This document shows positions 23,498 through 36,237 of a DNA stretch of 64,000 nucleotides, in pieces. A program made the position numbers and the translations under genes. A model generated the notes under the pieces. That model was not told the DNA's origin and ran no database searches. It saw only the letters and a list, made by a program, of their open reading frames with translations. Where the stretch lies: NCBI GenBank assembly GCA_037576215.1, contig JBANDB010000005.1, positions 2,914,001 through 2,978,000 of the forward strand, given 5' to 3'. The stretch comes from Armillaria gallica. Lineage: Eukaryota; Basidiomycota; Agaricomycetes; Agaricales; Physalacriaceae. Each line of letters opens with the position of its first letter. The first letter of the stretch is position 1.

Positions 23498-25450
23498 GCA
23501 TGCAAGCTAGAAATGCAACAGCATCAAAGACACTGATCACATCCACACCCAACACTACACACACAAACTCTCAAGTTCCTGAAGGATTCTGATATGATAA
23601 AAGCAGATAGAAACAGAACAACCAACTTCCAAAATATATGATACATATGTTCAGTGATAGCATGCATCAAGTATCTAGATTTCTCTAAGTCTAAAGGCTT
23701 TTAATAATAAGAGGAGCAACAGTTGTTGCTGGGCCTCAAGGCAAGGTGTAGTAACAATACACACAATGTCGAGAGATGCACACAAAACTCTCATTAAATC
23801 TAGAGCAACATACAAAATGACCTTGCATGACTTGAAACACATAACACACAACTCAAAGCTTCACACTCTAAGCAGAAACCCTTCACAAAACCTTCCACTA
23901 AAGCCACAGGATTCAAACCTATGCACTCAAGCTTCCAAAATGATTGTAGATCCACAGAATTCTAACTTATGCAATCCAGAGACACAATAACCTTATAAAA
24001 CACTGTCCACAAGCTATAGGGTTTGAACCTATACCACTTGGGAAATGTATACTCTCAAGTGAGTACTAATTAAGCTAAAGGGTTTGAACCTCTGCCACCT
24101 GTAGTACCTCATGTCACAAGAAACTCTCAAAACACAAGAGCACATCCACAATGACACCAAATTCTTCTTCTCAGGTTAGAGTGCAAGTCAACCAACCAAT
24201 CAATGGTAGCACAAGTGCTGCACTAGCTTTCTATACCTCATGCACACCATATATAGTATCATTTAGATTGCAGAGCTCCCTTGCCTGCATCCCACACATG
24301 TTGCAATTATCATGCCATAGCTTGGTACTGACTCAGAAGTCTGGCTTAGAGCCAGATCTCTGTCTCTGAGTGGTGCAACATCAGCTAACAGTGCTATTCC
24401 ACATGTATTGATGTCAGTTGTTATCTCCTCAGAGTTATAGCCAGTTGTGCAACTTGTATTTTGCTTTATAACATTCTTCTAGGCATTTCTATAGTAGTAA
24501 GGGCAACTAGCTTCTTGTCTAGGCCTCACATACTTTAGCCAAAGTCAGAATCTTCAGATTTAATCAAATTCTAACTTTACAAAGTCTAGAGCACTAGGTG
24601 CCAGATTGGCTGTGCCTTGCACATCATATATCAATGTTGCATGAAGTCTTTAATTATCTCACAAGCATGTTCTGTTGTATTCTTAGTGCACATATGCTAT
24701 GCCTTGTCAGAGCACTCAGTGTCAAGTACTGGAACTTTGTACTTAATGCAGCCCTTCTAGTACCACTCTTAGGTTAAGTCATGCACTCCACTCAGCTTTA
24801 TACAAGGTAAGTTCATTACAAGCATTATAATCATTGTGCTCTGTTGTGCCTCACAGTGCCTCAGTATCTGAATAGTGCAATATGTATTTATCAATACTAA
24901 TCACAAAATTACACATATAAATACTCTCAGGGCATGTCATATCCTCCTCACTAGAATCTAGACCTTCCACAGTCCTTCTAATGTATTTTTGTGGGTTTGC
25001 ATGGGTCCAGGTTACCACAGCAACAATTTATTTTTGTAAACAAAAGTGTGTGAGTCATCTCCCAGTGCTTCTACTCTCACTTGTGGAAGGGCCTTCCATA
25101 TAGTGTCATGCTATCCTAGAAGCTTCAATTCAAGCTGTAAATTGAGCTAGACATATAAGCACATGCAACAAAATGATGGTGAGTGGTTTTATCTATGTTA
25201 AAGAGCATGTACCAACTTCAGAAATGTGCATTTATCCCTTGCACTGCCACACAATTTACAGCTGTCAATGGACATATTGTATGTATCATTTGAAGCACCC
25301 ACAACTTTGGTACATATACTATACATGGAAGCTATACTACTGTACAATACACCACCAATCCATAGAAAGGCTAGATTGATGTCATAGATAGGATAGTAAA
25401 ATGAGGACAGTAGACAATGATGAACTCAGATCAAACTGAGATGAAAATGA
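23498..25450. other. Stretch without a recognisable gene
   Basis: Only short frames occur. Around 23910-24100 several B-box-like motifs of the GGTTTGAACC type occur (for example near 24025 and 24080), which may derive from tRNA-like sequence, but no A-box partner is convincing. Confidence 0.4.
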
Positions 25451-26843
25451 TGTTCTCCAGCAAACATTAATTTGACTATCACATGCAGGTCATTCTGTGC
25501 TGAATTTGCATCTTGCCTCCATGACATCAATGCTAGCCGTACTTTCACAACTTCAAATCTCTAAAAGCAATATTTGCCAAAGCCTGATAGCCACATGCCC
25601 CTCTGCCCCCTTCTTTCTCTCTCCCACAATTTGCCAGACCAATGTCTCAATGATGATGACATTCAATTCATTGGTCCCTGGTGAATATGTGAGTGCTCAG
25701 TATACTAATATTATCTATGATTTATGTATTCTATTCTTAAAAAGCATTCACCTTCAAGTTCATACTTGAATCTGAGGCTGTCAAGACACCCAGTGTGATA
25801 GCTAACACCACTATCGTGCTTCTGCCAGCAACCATGATCCCGGTTCAACCTTCACAGCAAGAGAAACTCTCACCAACCCAGCCAGATCCCAATTACTCTC
25901 AGTACTGGAAGGAAGATCAATGATGATGACAACACCTCAAGGCTGCTAGCATTGTGCCAGAATCCATGTATGATGGCCTGAAGCCCAGAGATACCCAGAA
26001 AACCCTCAATAACTATGCTGGAGAAATATCATTGGATAAGGACAGTGAAGAGATCATTCCTGACTCGCAAGGTGAAGAGGATTATATACTGATGCGACCC
26101 TCACTTTTCCTTGGTTTCCTCCCAAGCTCATGCCAATTTGAGGTTGCACTCCGAGACACAAACACAAAGGATCTACCAGCTGAGGATGACATGACAGGCA
26201 ATGCAGTTCTCCAGTCATGGATATCTGCTTGTCTTACAACCAAACATTCATAAATCAAGAATGCAGTAAGCTTGTTCCTTGATATATTACCATTCTCTCA
26301 GCACAGTGTTATCTCAGGTGAAGATATTCATTAGCAAGGACAGCATGGCATTACAGAACATTGCCTGCCTTACAAAACACCTCATCAGCAAAAGCAATGA
26401 GAAAATCCCACAGACATAGCAACTATACATGCAGCTGAGTGTTGTGGTAAGTTTTGGCTTATTTCTTTTCTTTGGTGACTAATTTGCATTGGAAATAGTG
26501 GCATGTTCACACAAATATTGAGACGGTGCAAGGAGACACTTTTTGGGCTGAGGTGGACCAAATGTTGCATAGCATGCAAGAGAATAAGCAGCTCTTTGTT
26601 TAGTGAGTTGCTCACTTCTATTTTGCTTTGTTTTCTAATAATTTCATGATAACCACAAACAGCACTCTCAACAATCTCTACACCAAGGACAAGGAAGTGT
26701 ACAGTGATCCAGCCAAGAGCGGAATATATTCAGTCAAACTTGCAAACTTCCATCTCTTCAAATGGGTCAAGAAAATCAATGAGCTAACTTCGAAAGTCCA
26801 AATCTTGCAGAGCAATGGCAAGCACCCAGGAAAGCAACAATGA
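25451..26843 (+). pseudogene. Decayed multi-exon gene of unknown family
   Basis: Protein-like segments follow one another on the plus strand with stops between them: about 25497-25680 (ending near VSMMMTFNSLVPG), 25954-26253 (NYAGEISLDKDSEEIIPDSQGEEDYI), 26320-26600 (VKIFISKDSMALQNIACLTK) and 26628-26843 (LYTKDKEVYSDPAKSGIYSV and KLANFHLFKWVKKINELTS). Likely introns lie between them but I could not join them in phase. I do not recognise the family. It resembles the DUF6532-type gene upstream in intron density and acidic low-complexity stretches. Confidence 0.4.
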
Positions 26844-27071
26844 ATCAGCAGGGACTTCAACAAGGAAAGTGATGATGAGGATGATGAGAACACCAACCCT
26901 AGCATTGCCATGCCATCTGAATGATAGCAACACCATATTATCACTTGTATATATCATTTGTAACATTACAGCACAATTAATTCTCTTTTTTAACTAATTT
27001 TCAGTGTATTGTTGAGCGTTCATAAGTCATTTGAGTGCCATCAAGTCAACATCAGGCTAATTCAGATCTGT

Positions 27072-27700
27072 GAAGCAAATTGCACACATATTAAGATAGG
27101 TGTCACCAGGAACAGAGACCTTTATGTAAGCAAGATTGTGACCATAATGTCGGGCCTCAAATGCCGCCACCAGGAAAAAGCAATGGAAAATCTGATACCT
27201 GGGAAATGAATATATTGATGGTAGCTACTTTTGCCAGGAATCAGATGAAAAATATACTTAAAACTGATGAATTTATTGACAAAAAATATTTTTTCTCCAA
27301 AAGTGCTTCTTTTATTATTCTAAGTTCATTGATGATATTTGACTTTTTCTGACCTCCATATTTTGTGCTGGCATAGCCACCTGACTATGATGTCATATGC
27401 TATAATAGGTAGAACCCTTGATTACAATGGCGGCACCCTGCCTCCTGCCCCATCCCATCTGGCACGATAGTTGCCAGATCACCACAAACCTCATCTCATG
27501 CACATATTATATATATAGATATCATTTATACTCTCTTGTAGGTGGTCCATAGCTCTCCAGAGTGCTCACAGAGATAAAATGAAAAAATTCCAACAGATTT
27601 TGCACTTATATAATGTGACTGTCATAGCTTATATAAAGGTTCCTGTTCCTGGTGACACCTATCTTACTTTCAATATGTGCAACAAGAAAGAAGCAAATTG
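27072..27700. repeat. Short inverted repeat with a 0.5 kb spacer
   Basis: Left arm about 27072-27131 and right arm about 27627-27700 are inverted copies sharing AAGATAGGTGTCACCAGGAA and ACCTTTAT with small indels. The spacer contains no credible ORF. This may be the remains of a TIR element, but no target-site duplication was found. Confidence 0.5.
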
Positions 27701-28911
27701 TTCATTTTATAACATGGAGAATGATATCAAGTTGTGAGGGAGATTGACAGCTGCTCTGAGGTAAGTTTTCACACCAGTGATTGCCAGTACTTTCTCAAAA
27801 TGGGCCCGTTCTCTTGACGAAGACAATATCATTTTAACCTCAAATTCAAATCTAAATAACAGCAGGGATACTGAGCTCAAATTGACCTCAGCCACACAGA
27901 CTGTGATCAATCTCATTAGTGTCACGTGGCTAATTTGAGGTCAGACTACTCAAAAAATAACATTAACTAAATATGAATAATTTGTTGCAGGTTTATGGGT
28001 CAAGTTGATATCACACCAGAACAGTGGTGTACAGTTATAGCATGCAGCCCTAATGTGGATTAAGGTGCTTGGATGTGTGGATCTGGGTCATCTTAGAACC
28101 TGTCAAATATGCCAGTCCTTTGGTGGTGTGGAAGATTTTCTAGTGGGAGAGAGCTGAAGGGCTGAGAAATTCATAGCTGTTGGATTGTTGGGCAGTAAAA
28201 CCAGAGTGACTGTAGGTTTCCCTATGGGATTGTTATTCTCCAACAGAGGCCAATCTGAAAAGTTCAGAAGTTTTCTTGGACATGGATGCCACTATATCTT
28301 CTATAGAGAATATTAGTGTCTTTTTTTTAAACCTTCACCTGTTTCTGAGGGACAAGTGTATGTAGTAGTCATGATTTAGAAAAATTCTACTCAAGGGGTT
28401 GAGTATAAATATACTATTAGAGACATGCCAAATAGATCAAGATAATTTACACAAGTGGAGCCTGGCAGAGTGTGTGGGCTTTGGTAAAGCTATTAGCAAC
28501 ATCACTCTTGAACCAAAGCCCTAAAGTCAGATTATGGAGCAGAGCCCACAGAGAGCAAGAGGTTGAATGAGAGTTAGAGATAGTCCAACAGAGCAGAGGC
28601 CACAGACTTGAGAATAATAGATTTAGACTTAGAGTCAGAGAGAGATTTAGCTGAACCAAGTTGATATTCAAACTGAGTATCTATAAGTAGGTAAATCTGA
28701 GTTAGAGTCTGATAGACTCCAGCAGAGGTCTGTTTGCTACCACATTCAAGTTCTAGAATTAATATATGAAATAGTAAAATGAAATATCAAATGAAGCAGA
28801 GTAATGGTAAGCAGCCAGAGGCTGCAGTGTCTGATAGTGATTTTGTTCAAGTTAGAATTAAAACTGGAATGAGTGTGAAGTGGAGGCTAGTGGCATGCAT
28901 GTAACAGACCC
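27701..28911. other. Stretch without a gene, 3' flank of the receptor gene
   Basis: No frame above 75 codons and no recognisable repeat was found. The part nearest 28912 would hold the 3' untranslated region and polyadenylation site of the minus-strand receptor gene; I could not place either with confidence. Confidence 0.4.
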
Positions 28912-30369
28912 TCAGTGTGCAGCATAGGACAAGGGTGTATATCCTATGGAGTGCTTGCAATCTACATCAACCTGACTCAACTGCAATAACATTTCTACAA
29001 TCCGTGTAGACCCCCCTTTCATAGCATAGGACAGGGGTGTACATCCTGTGGAGTCCTTGCAATTCACATTAACCTGATCTGACTGCAATAACATCTCTAC
29101 AATCTGTGTAGATGAGCTTTCCACAGCATAGGACAAGGGTGTACGTCCAATGGAGTCTTTGCAATCTATATCAACCTGATCTGACTGCAATAACATCTCT
29201 ACAATCTCCTTAGAACCCCGGTGTGCAGCATAGGACAAGGATGTACGTCCTATGGAGTCCTTGCAATTCACATTGACCCAATCTGACTGCAACAACATCT
29301 CTATAATCTCCTTAGACCCCTTTTCTGCAGCATAGGACAAGGGTGTCCGTCCTGTGAAGTCCTTGCAATTCACATCAACCTGATCTGACTGCAATAACAT
29401 CTTTACAATCTGTGTAGACCAGCTCTCCACAGCATAAGACAAGGGTGTACGTCCTGTGGAGTCTTTGCAATCTACATCAACCTGATCCAACTGCAATAAC
29501 ATCTCTACAACCCATGTAGACCACCCTTTTACAGCATAGGACAAGAGTGTACATCCTGTGGAGTCCCTGCAATTCACATCAACCTGATCTGACTGCAATA
29601 ACATCTCTACAACCTCCTTAGACCCCCAGTACACAGCATTGAATAAGAGTGTACATCTTATGGAGCCCTTGCAATTCACATTGACCTGATCTGACTGCAA
29701 TAACATCTCTACAATCTCCTTAGACCCTCTTTCTGCAGCATAGGACAAGGGTGTATGTCCTGTGAAGTCCTTGCAATCTACATCAACATGATCTGACTGC
29801 AATAACATCTCTACAGTCTGTGTAGACCAGCTCTCCACAGCATAGGACAAGGGTGTACGTCCTATGGAGTCCTTGCAATCTACATTGACCCAATCTAACT
29901 GCAATAACATCTCTACAATCTCCTTAGATCCCCTTTCTGCAGCATAGGACAAGGGTGTACGTCCAATAGAGTCCTTGCAATCCACATCAACCTGATCTGA
30001 CTGCAATAACATCTCTATAATCTTCTTAGACCCCCAGTATACAGCATAGGACAAGGGTGTACGTCCTATAGAGTCCTTGCAATCCACATCAACCTGGTCT
30101 GACTGCAATAACATCTTTACAATCTCCTTAGACTCTCTTTCTGCAGCATAGGACAAGGGTGTACGTCCTGTGAAGTCCTTGCAATCCACATCAACCTGAT
30201 CTGACTGCAATAACATTTCTACAACCCATGTAGACCCTCCTTTCACAGCATAGGACAGGGGTGTACATCCTGTGAAATCCTTGCAATTCACATCAACCCG
30301 ATTTGACTGCAATAACATCTCTACAATCTCCTTAGACCCTTGGTGCACAGCATAGAACAAAGGTGTCCA
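28912..30369 (-). repeat. 102-bp coding tandem array (34-residue ankyrin units)
   Basis: Fourteen full units and the first eight residues of a fifteenth follow at a constant 102-bp period. The consensus unit runs TPLSYA, a variable block of three to six residues, IVEMLLQSDQVDV, CKDS, and G. The motif CTGCAATAACATCTCTACAA, read on the plus strand, recurs in nearly every unit. Differences concentrate in the residues after TPLSYA (types ESW-STQ, ERG-SKE, YWG-SKE, KGG-STW, HRG-SKE) and at the residue just before TPLSYA. Such uniform units suggest recent expansion or gene conversion. Confidence 0.93.
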
Positions 30370-33011
30370 TTGTTCCCCAGAGTCCCAGGTATTTGGATCA
30401 ATCTTGTCTTGATCTAGAAGCAGTTTCACCATCTCAAGATTCCCTCTTTTTATAGCCATTACCAACAATGGTGGACAGCACCACATCAGATTATCCTCTT
30501 GCAGGGCCTCTCGGTTCAAAAGCACTTTTGTAATGTGCAACAGGCCATAGTTAACAGCCAATTGAAGTGGAATGGGCTTCTCAGTGGGCAACTTCACATA
30601 ATCAACAAGCTTCTTGACTGTGCTGCAACATGCTGAGTCAAGAAAATCAATGATTCTCTCTTCCATTGTATGTTGCACTTCATTGGCATGGTATCCCCAG
30701 TAAATGAATGAGTAGCAAAGGAATGGGTACATTTTAAGCAGCCAACACTTATACTCATACATCTCCCTTTTAGGAATGTTGGGGTGGCAATTGTCAGGGT
30801 AGGTGAAGCTGAACCACTCATATTCCATGGTTGGATCATGAATTGGCCTGAACAACATATATGTCAGGCAGGTGCGCATGATGGTCTCTTGGTATTCAGG
30901 AAAGAATTTGTCTTTCTGAGACATTAAATACTCCTGTGTTGTATAATCTAGATAAATTTGATCTTCAGTTTATTATGGAGTAAGGATTAGATCATGTGCA
31001 CTTACGCACAAATCGCACTGTAGGATCATCATCCCACCCCCATGTCTGGTCTGTAATGATAACAAGTCCATCACAGACACTTTCCAAAAGATCTTCACTG
31101 CATAGATTATCAGGATCTAGAGTCATTGTATCTGGTTCCACAGCCAGTGCATGCTGCAGTTCCAACACAGTCAAAGAGCGCCTTGCAAACACTATCCAGC
31201 CAAATATGCGATATGCAAGCTCTCTATCATGCTTGCCTTGACTATTGATCCTCTCCAGTGTCTTATCATATGCACTTGGCATATTGTCAGGCAGCTTTCC
31301 AAGTGCAACTTGAAGTAGTTTGGGAGTGGTTGTCTGAGCAAGCGAGTCCATGTGTAGCCCTGCAAGAAGGAACCTACAGATAGTCAGTCAATATTTTCAA
31401 CATGGATGACAACATGAGTAACACACATGCCATCAGCTTTTTCTATTACTCCTTCAAGTATTGCCTGTCGCAGATCATCTCGCCCCTTGATAAGGCTGGC
31501 AAGACGGCCATAAGAGAACTTGCTCATGATATATGAACTGATATCCTTGTCATCAGCTTGAATATCCAGCCTAGTATCTGCTTCAAACAATAATTCAATT
31601 GTGATGATGTCTCTCGATGTCACAAGGAGATGGATATTATCACCTAATGACCTCATTGTATTGATAAGTCTTTCTTGCCCTCCATTATCATCATTGAACT
31701 CATCCAGTGCATCAAGTACAATGTAGACACAATGGAATGATCCCAACTCATGTGCAAGGATTTGAGTAAGGACAGTAAGGGAAGGACATGTTCCATTACG
31801 ATGACACTGGTTATAGAGTGATATGATTGGGTCCGAGAGGCCATTGTCTTGAACTATTTGTTTCAAGAGGCTACAGAGAAGGTTGGGTATGGTTTGTGCA
31901 GTTGCAGATTGGTAATCACAGAAGATACTGAGGACAAGTGACTTTTTCTTGCCATCCAGCCTGAGTGACTGCAGATAAGAAACAATGATAGAGGCCAACA
32001 TGGTCTTTCCAACACCCGCTAAAGAGATACATCAGAGTCAGGGAGGCAATGAAGCTATTTGGCAAAACAACTCACGATTGCCTGGACACCAGAGGCACAA
32101 TGATGGCGCCAAACCATCAACCCACTGTTGGAACTGTACAGCCTCAAGAAACCAGCGCCCAGTATCCCCCACCCGCTGGCTCAGCTTCTCAGCTTGTACA
32201 GCCTTGAAATTCAAGTCAGTGAGCCAAGCCAATACACACATGAGCTTCTCATCTGTTTAACCATCAGTAACAGATCAGGGATGAAAACGAAAGGTGAGCA
32301 CCATCCTGAGCCTTCTTCCCTTCACTTTGTATCTGTGATACACAATCATCGATATGCGCCACCTTGCCACGGATATTGATGACATCTGTCTCTACACGAC
32401 CTGTAACTTGTTCAACTCGGTTGGTACTATCCACAATGCCATCCATCTTCGTGTCAACAATAGCCAAAATTTCATTGATCGCCTGAGATAAGGCGCTGTA
32501 TGTTACACTTAGCATTGACTCGCTGGAGCACAAAAAATACTTACAAATGGTCATGCTGTACAGCGACGATCATCAAAGACTTGATCCTCTCGATCTTCTT
32601 CAAAGCATCCTCCACATTCTCCTTTTTGAACTTCCACGATAGTCTGCGCTTCACCTCTTTGACCTTCCCCAACAGTTGACTCTTCACCTTGCTTGTACTA
32701 GGCTTGATTACCTTTTCCGTCGTACCACTCGGTGCAAACTTGAACTCCTTCTTGAAATCCTCGAGTAACACGGTAAGTTGCACGACAGGACCGGACAGCC
32801 GTTGCACCGTCAGCAGCCACGGGTCATTTGGCTGTGCCGTGTCGGTGAACAGTTTCACCTCATTCAGCCAACAGACCAGACCCGAAAGCTCCGTGGAAAG
32901 ACTATCGCGTTCTTTGGGTGCCTCTTTGACATCCTTGAGATATTTGAAGATAGTCCAGGAGACGTCGACGAGGGCGACAATGGACGAAGCGATTCCTAGG
33001 GCTTCTGCCAT
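28912..33011 (-). CDS. STAND/NLR-type receptor: HeLo-like domain, NACHT NTPase, ankyrin repeats
   Basis: Fungal STAND receptors are thought to sense non-self through C-terminal repeats, oligomerise through NACHT and trigger incompatibility or cell death through the N-terminal domain. My model has six exons: 33011-32545, 32495-32302, 32252-32076, 32018-31427, 31373-31006 and 30947-28912. They total 3834 nt, exactly 1277 residues plus TGA, with introns of 49, 49, 57, 53 and 58 nt. Residues 1-about 200 are a helical HeLo-like domain starting MAEALGIASSIVALVDVSW. The Walker A motif GNPGVGKT (residues 278-285) spans an exon junction. The Walker B-like motif VLDALDE ends near residue 386 and a TSR sensor lies near 413-415. 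VHYTTQEY, a typical end of this module, lies near 599-606. Divergent ankyrin units precede 14 nearly identical 34-residue units (about 793-1269) and a partial fifteenth. The start is the first ATG giving the canonical N-terminus; an upstream in-frame ATG at 33101 would add 30 atypical residues. Confidence 0.94.
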
Positions 33012-34780
33012 GGTTGGTGGTGAAGAGCAAGGTTGTACGTGGGTAGCTTGCCCTGTCGTTGAATTCGAACTCCGAGTCACAGCCTTACAGCCACCAGGCA
33101 ATGATGTTGTGCTGTATTCCTCCGTGATGATAGGAAACAGATAATTTGTGTTACGTTCTTGGAAATCGCGACTGGTACGCGTCCTCCTCAGTCATATTTA
33201 AGGGGACGTAAGAGAATCGTAGTTGATATATTGTATCTAGAGGAGAAACATTGAACCTTGTTCACGCTAGTCCTACCCTTGTTACATGCACGGAAACAAT
33301 AATGACCTTCAGAGTCACACAGCTTGGGCGTCTACCGCTGCTGATGACAGCCGCCGCACAGCCGCATGTCCAGTACCATCAAACCATGTGGTATGCGAAG
33401 CGCCGATGTTGATGTTATCGATGCCTGGGTTCACTGATTTGTTCAGCGGGAACGCGACAGAGGCACCCAGGTCAATGATTACTAGCATGAAGTCGATCTG
33501 GCGATAGGTGAGTAGGTCGTTACAAGATCAAGGACTGAACCAACTTTGTTGTTCGTCGCATGTGGATACGTATTGACGGTATTTCTCATCATCAGCCATG
33601 CTTCCATGTTCTGTACCGCAGGTATTGATGGATATCTGTATTGGCAGACCGGGATTCGAATATGAGATTCAAGGCTCCCTATCGATGGCATACACTAGAA
33701 CAGCAGGCACGTAAGTCAAGATTAGGCAAGAACTTTTTGAGGAACGTGAACCCAGCAACCGAGATCACGAAACCATCCTAACGTATACCCGGTGAGATCT
33801 TAAGCCATGCTACTTGTTCTTAGAGAATGCTCGAGGACGCGATTGGCGGGGAAACATAGTCACAGAGAACTGGGTATCCGGTGAACTGGAGGATATCAAG
33901 ATCAGAAACGTTCTGAGAAAGTGGTTTGGATATCAAGCTGGGCTGATCATGCCCGGGAGTAACGCTGAGATACGGTTCTCGCCGTTATGCCAAAATGCAG
34001 TCAATGCAGTCTCCGGGGTACGAGGCATGTTGTGGGCGTCATTTGAATAGGGGCTGTTGTGAAAACCTCAAAGAACTGCAGGTCGTTCGGCGAGCCCATT
34101 CCGGGATTAACCAACGAAAAGGATAAGGAGAGATAACAATGTGCAGAAATGTCAGTAAGTGATTAGGAGGTGAAAAATCGAACCAACATGGGAATGAGCC
34201 ATAGTATCTGCGAATTTTTGCGAGGCGTGACATTATCTAATTATCAGAGAGCAATGGTGGCATCGAAGAGGGCGACGAGGCGAGGCGAGGCTTGTGGGTA
34301 GGAATGATAGACAAGTTGGATGTAGGGAGTCGCCGTCGCTGCCGCTGGCTACTACTGGTGTCTTGAGAAATAGCGCTAAGTTTTAAACCTGAGAATGGAC
34401 GTTTGAACGTCGAACCCGAGCTTGAGGTGCGAAGAGAGAAGGATACTTTGTGACGAAGATGACGGTCGCGATGAGTGTTGACTGCCTCTTTTGGACTTGC
34501 GGATGTGGTGGCTGTGCTGCGATCGACTCTTGCTTGTCGCTCTCCATTTTCCGTTCACTATCACTCTAGACTCATGCCTTGACTGAGGCATAAGCATCAA
34601 AGAAACCGTCGGACGCCATACCATGGAGAACACATCGTTTACGGGGGCTGTTTACGGGGGCTGGAATGCGAGATGGGCACGGAAGTTAGTGAGCGACTAT
34701 CTGGAAAGCCCTTGGTGTTTCCTACGCGTGATATCCGCAGTAATACAAATCTTCATTAGCTTCCGCCCGAAGCCATGACA
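33012..34780. other. 5' flank of the receptor gene; no further gene supported
   Basis: CpG becomes common from about 32.5 kb on. An AT-rich TTAAATAT-like motif near 33195-33203 (minus strand) could serve as a TATA element about 190 bp upstream of the receptor ATG, but this is a guess. Two minus-strand segments near 33300-33690 read like protein (around NIGASHTTWFDGTGHAAVRR). Joining them needs a 26-nt intron, which is too short, so I do not call a gene. Confidence 0.35.
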
Positions 34781-36237
34781 CCGATAGTGAGCCTGCTACT
34801 TACTCCACTTCTTCTTTCTCCTCAAGGCTCGTCCACAGGTCCAACGTAATCCTCTAGGGGATAGACTACTGGGCTCAGTGTTTGTTCAAGGTGCGTACGC
34901 CACATCTTTTTTTGTTCATCACAGACTAGGCTATTTATCAGTATCGTGTCCGAATACCAGTGCTCACCGGGACCGACTTGCTGCGCGTCCAGTTCCCCAC
35001 CCTTTGGCCAATGGCGACCCGGATTCCTTCACGATGCAAGCAAGTGTCTGCGGCTACCTACGCCTAGATCGGAGGTATCGGTATTCATGACCACCATCGC
35101 GTCCAATATACACAACGCTGGGTCAATGACGCGTTTCTGCAGAACGCTTCTGGCTCTCGATGGATTTTGAGATCGATCCACCTCCTTGCGGCGAACCTTC
35201 AGTCAACGCTAGCGCTTAACCCTCCTCTCGACACGACAGCAGAGATGCCTGCCACTCCCCACCGCCGCACTTACGACCATCATAACTTGACGCACTGCGG
35301 CTTACATTCCTCATATTCGGTTATGAAAGGCATTTCTCGACTAAAGACACGCACACACAGAGAAACCCCTCCCCTCCCCTCGACATAGTGCTGTTCGATA
35401 TCTTGGTACGGAAATTCGCGCCCGCGACAATTCAACTTGAATTGCGCTCAGATGACACGTCTGGGGTGGAAGGAGATGCAGAGCCAGCATCTTGCGGACA
35501 AGAGAGAGGAGGGACGTGTCCCACCCTGTGTAGGACTCGGAGGACTGATTGCGCTGCGGCGTCCCAAGGGTTGCAGCCATCTCTACGTTCAGCTCAAGGA
35601 TGGCCACCTCTTCTTCGAAAAAGATCCCGCGCTTGCCGTTCTCTCCGTCACACCTTGGACCGGTATATTCTTCCCGAATCTCAGGCTTCCCAAGCTGAAT
35701 GCCGTCGACGGTTCCTACAACGTAAAGAACGTCAACAGCTACAGGTTGGAAGCCGTGGCACCTTCGCCGCTATCGCCTTCGTCTTTCTTTTTGTGACGTT
35801 TCTCTCCCCTTCGCTTCTATCTTCCTCGTATTTCAGCTTGTATAGAAAAGTTAATACCATTTCTATGGCTGTTACTTATACGTGTGATGTTTGCTCATGA
35901 GCTGGAAGTATTCAAGTGGAGGTGTGTTTGTTTGTTTTGAACAGAAGGTTTGAACGTTACCTGATCATTGAACGATAATTGTGTCTGCCGTGCATTTTAT
36001 AATGCGCAGTTGCTTGTACGAGGAGTTGGCCTTGCTATTCATCTCGCGGCTCTGGGAGGCGAACGTTTGAACCCCCGGAGAAGCTGATGGATGTTTTTGA
36101 CAGTTGGGACACTAAATTGAGAATAGTAGGGGCGGCCTTAGGCCTGGCCTGGCCTGAATAGTAACAGAAGCGTCACCACTCAGTCCCAATTAAATAAAAT
36201 AATAAAATATGAAACAAAAATTGACCAACGAGATACT

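Noticed and set aside
28912..30369. Regularly spaced 102-bp repeats resembling an array of the CRISPR kind
   Set aside because: The repeats are in one open reading frame, contiguous without spacers, and encode ankyrin units.
32689..33144. 151-codon plus-strand ORF opposite the receptor's first exon
   Set aside because: It is antisense to a well-supported exon with the correct domain and splice sites. It has no domain of its own.
33300..33690. A two-exon minus-strand gene around NIGASHTTWFDGTGHAAV
   Set aside because: The only fitting intron is 26 nt, too short for this genome, and the frames upstream contain stops.
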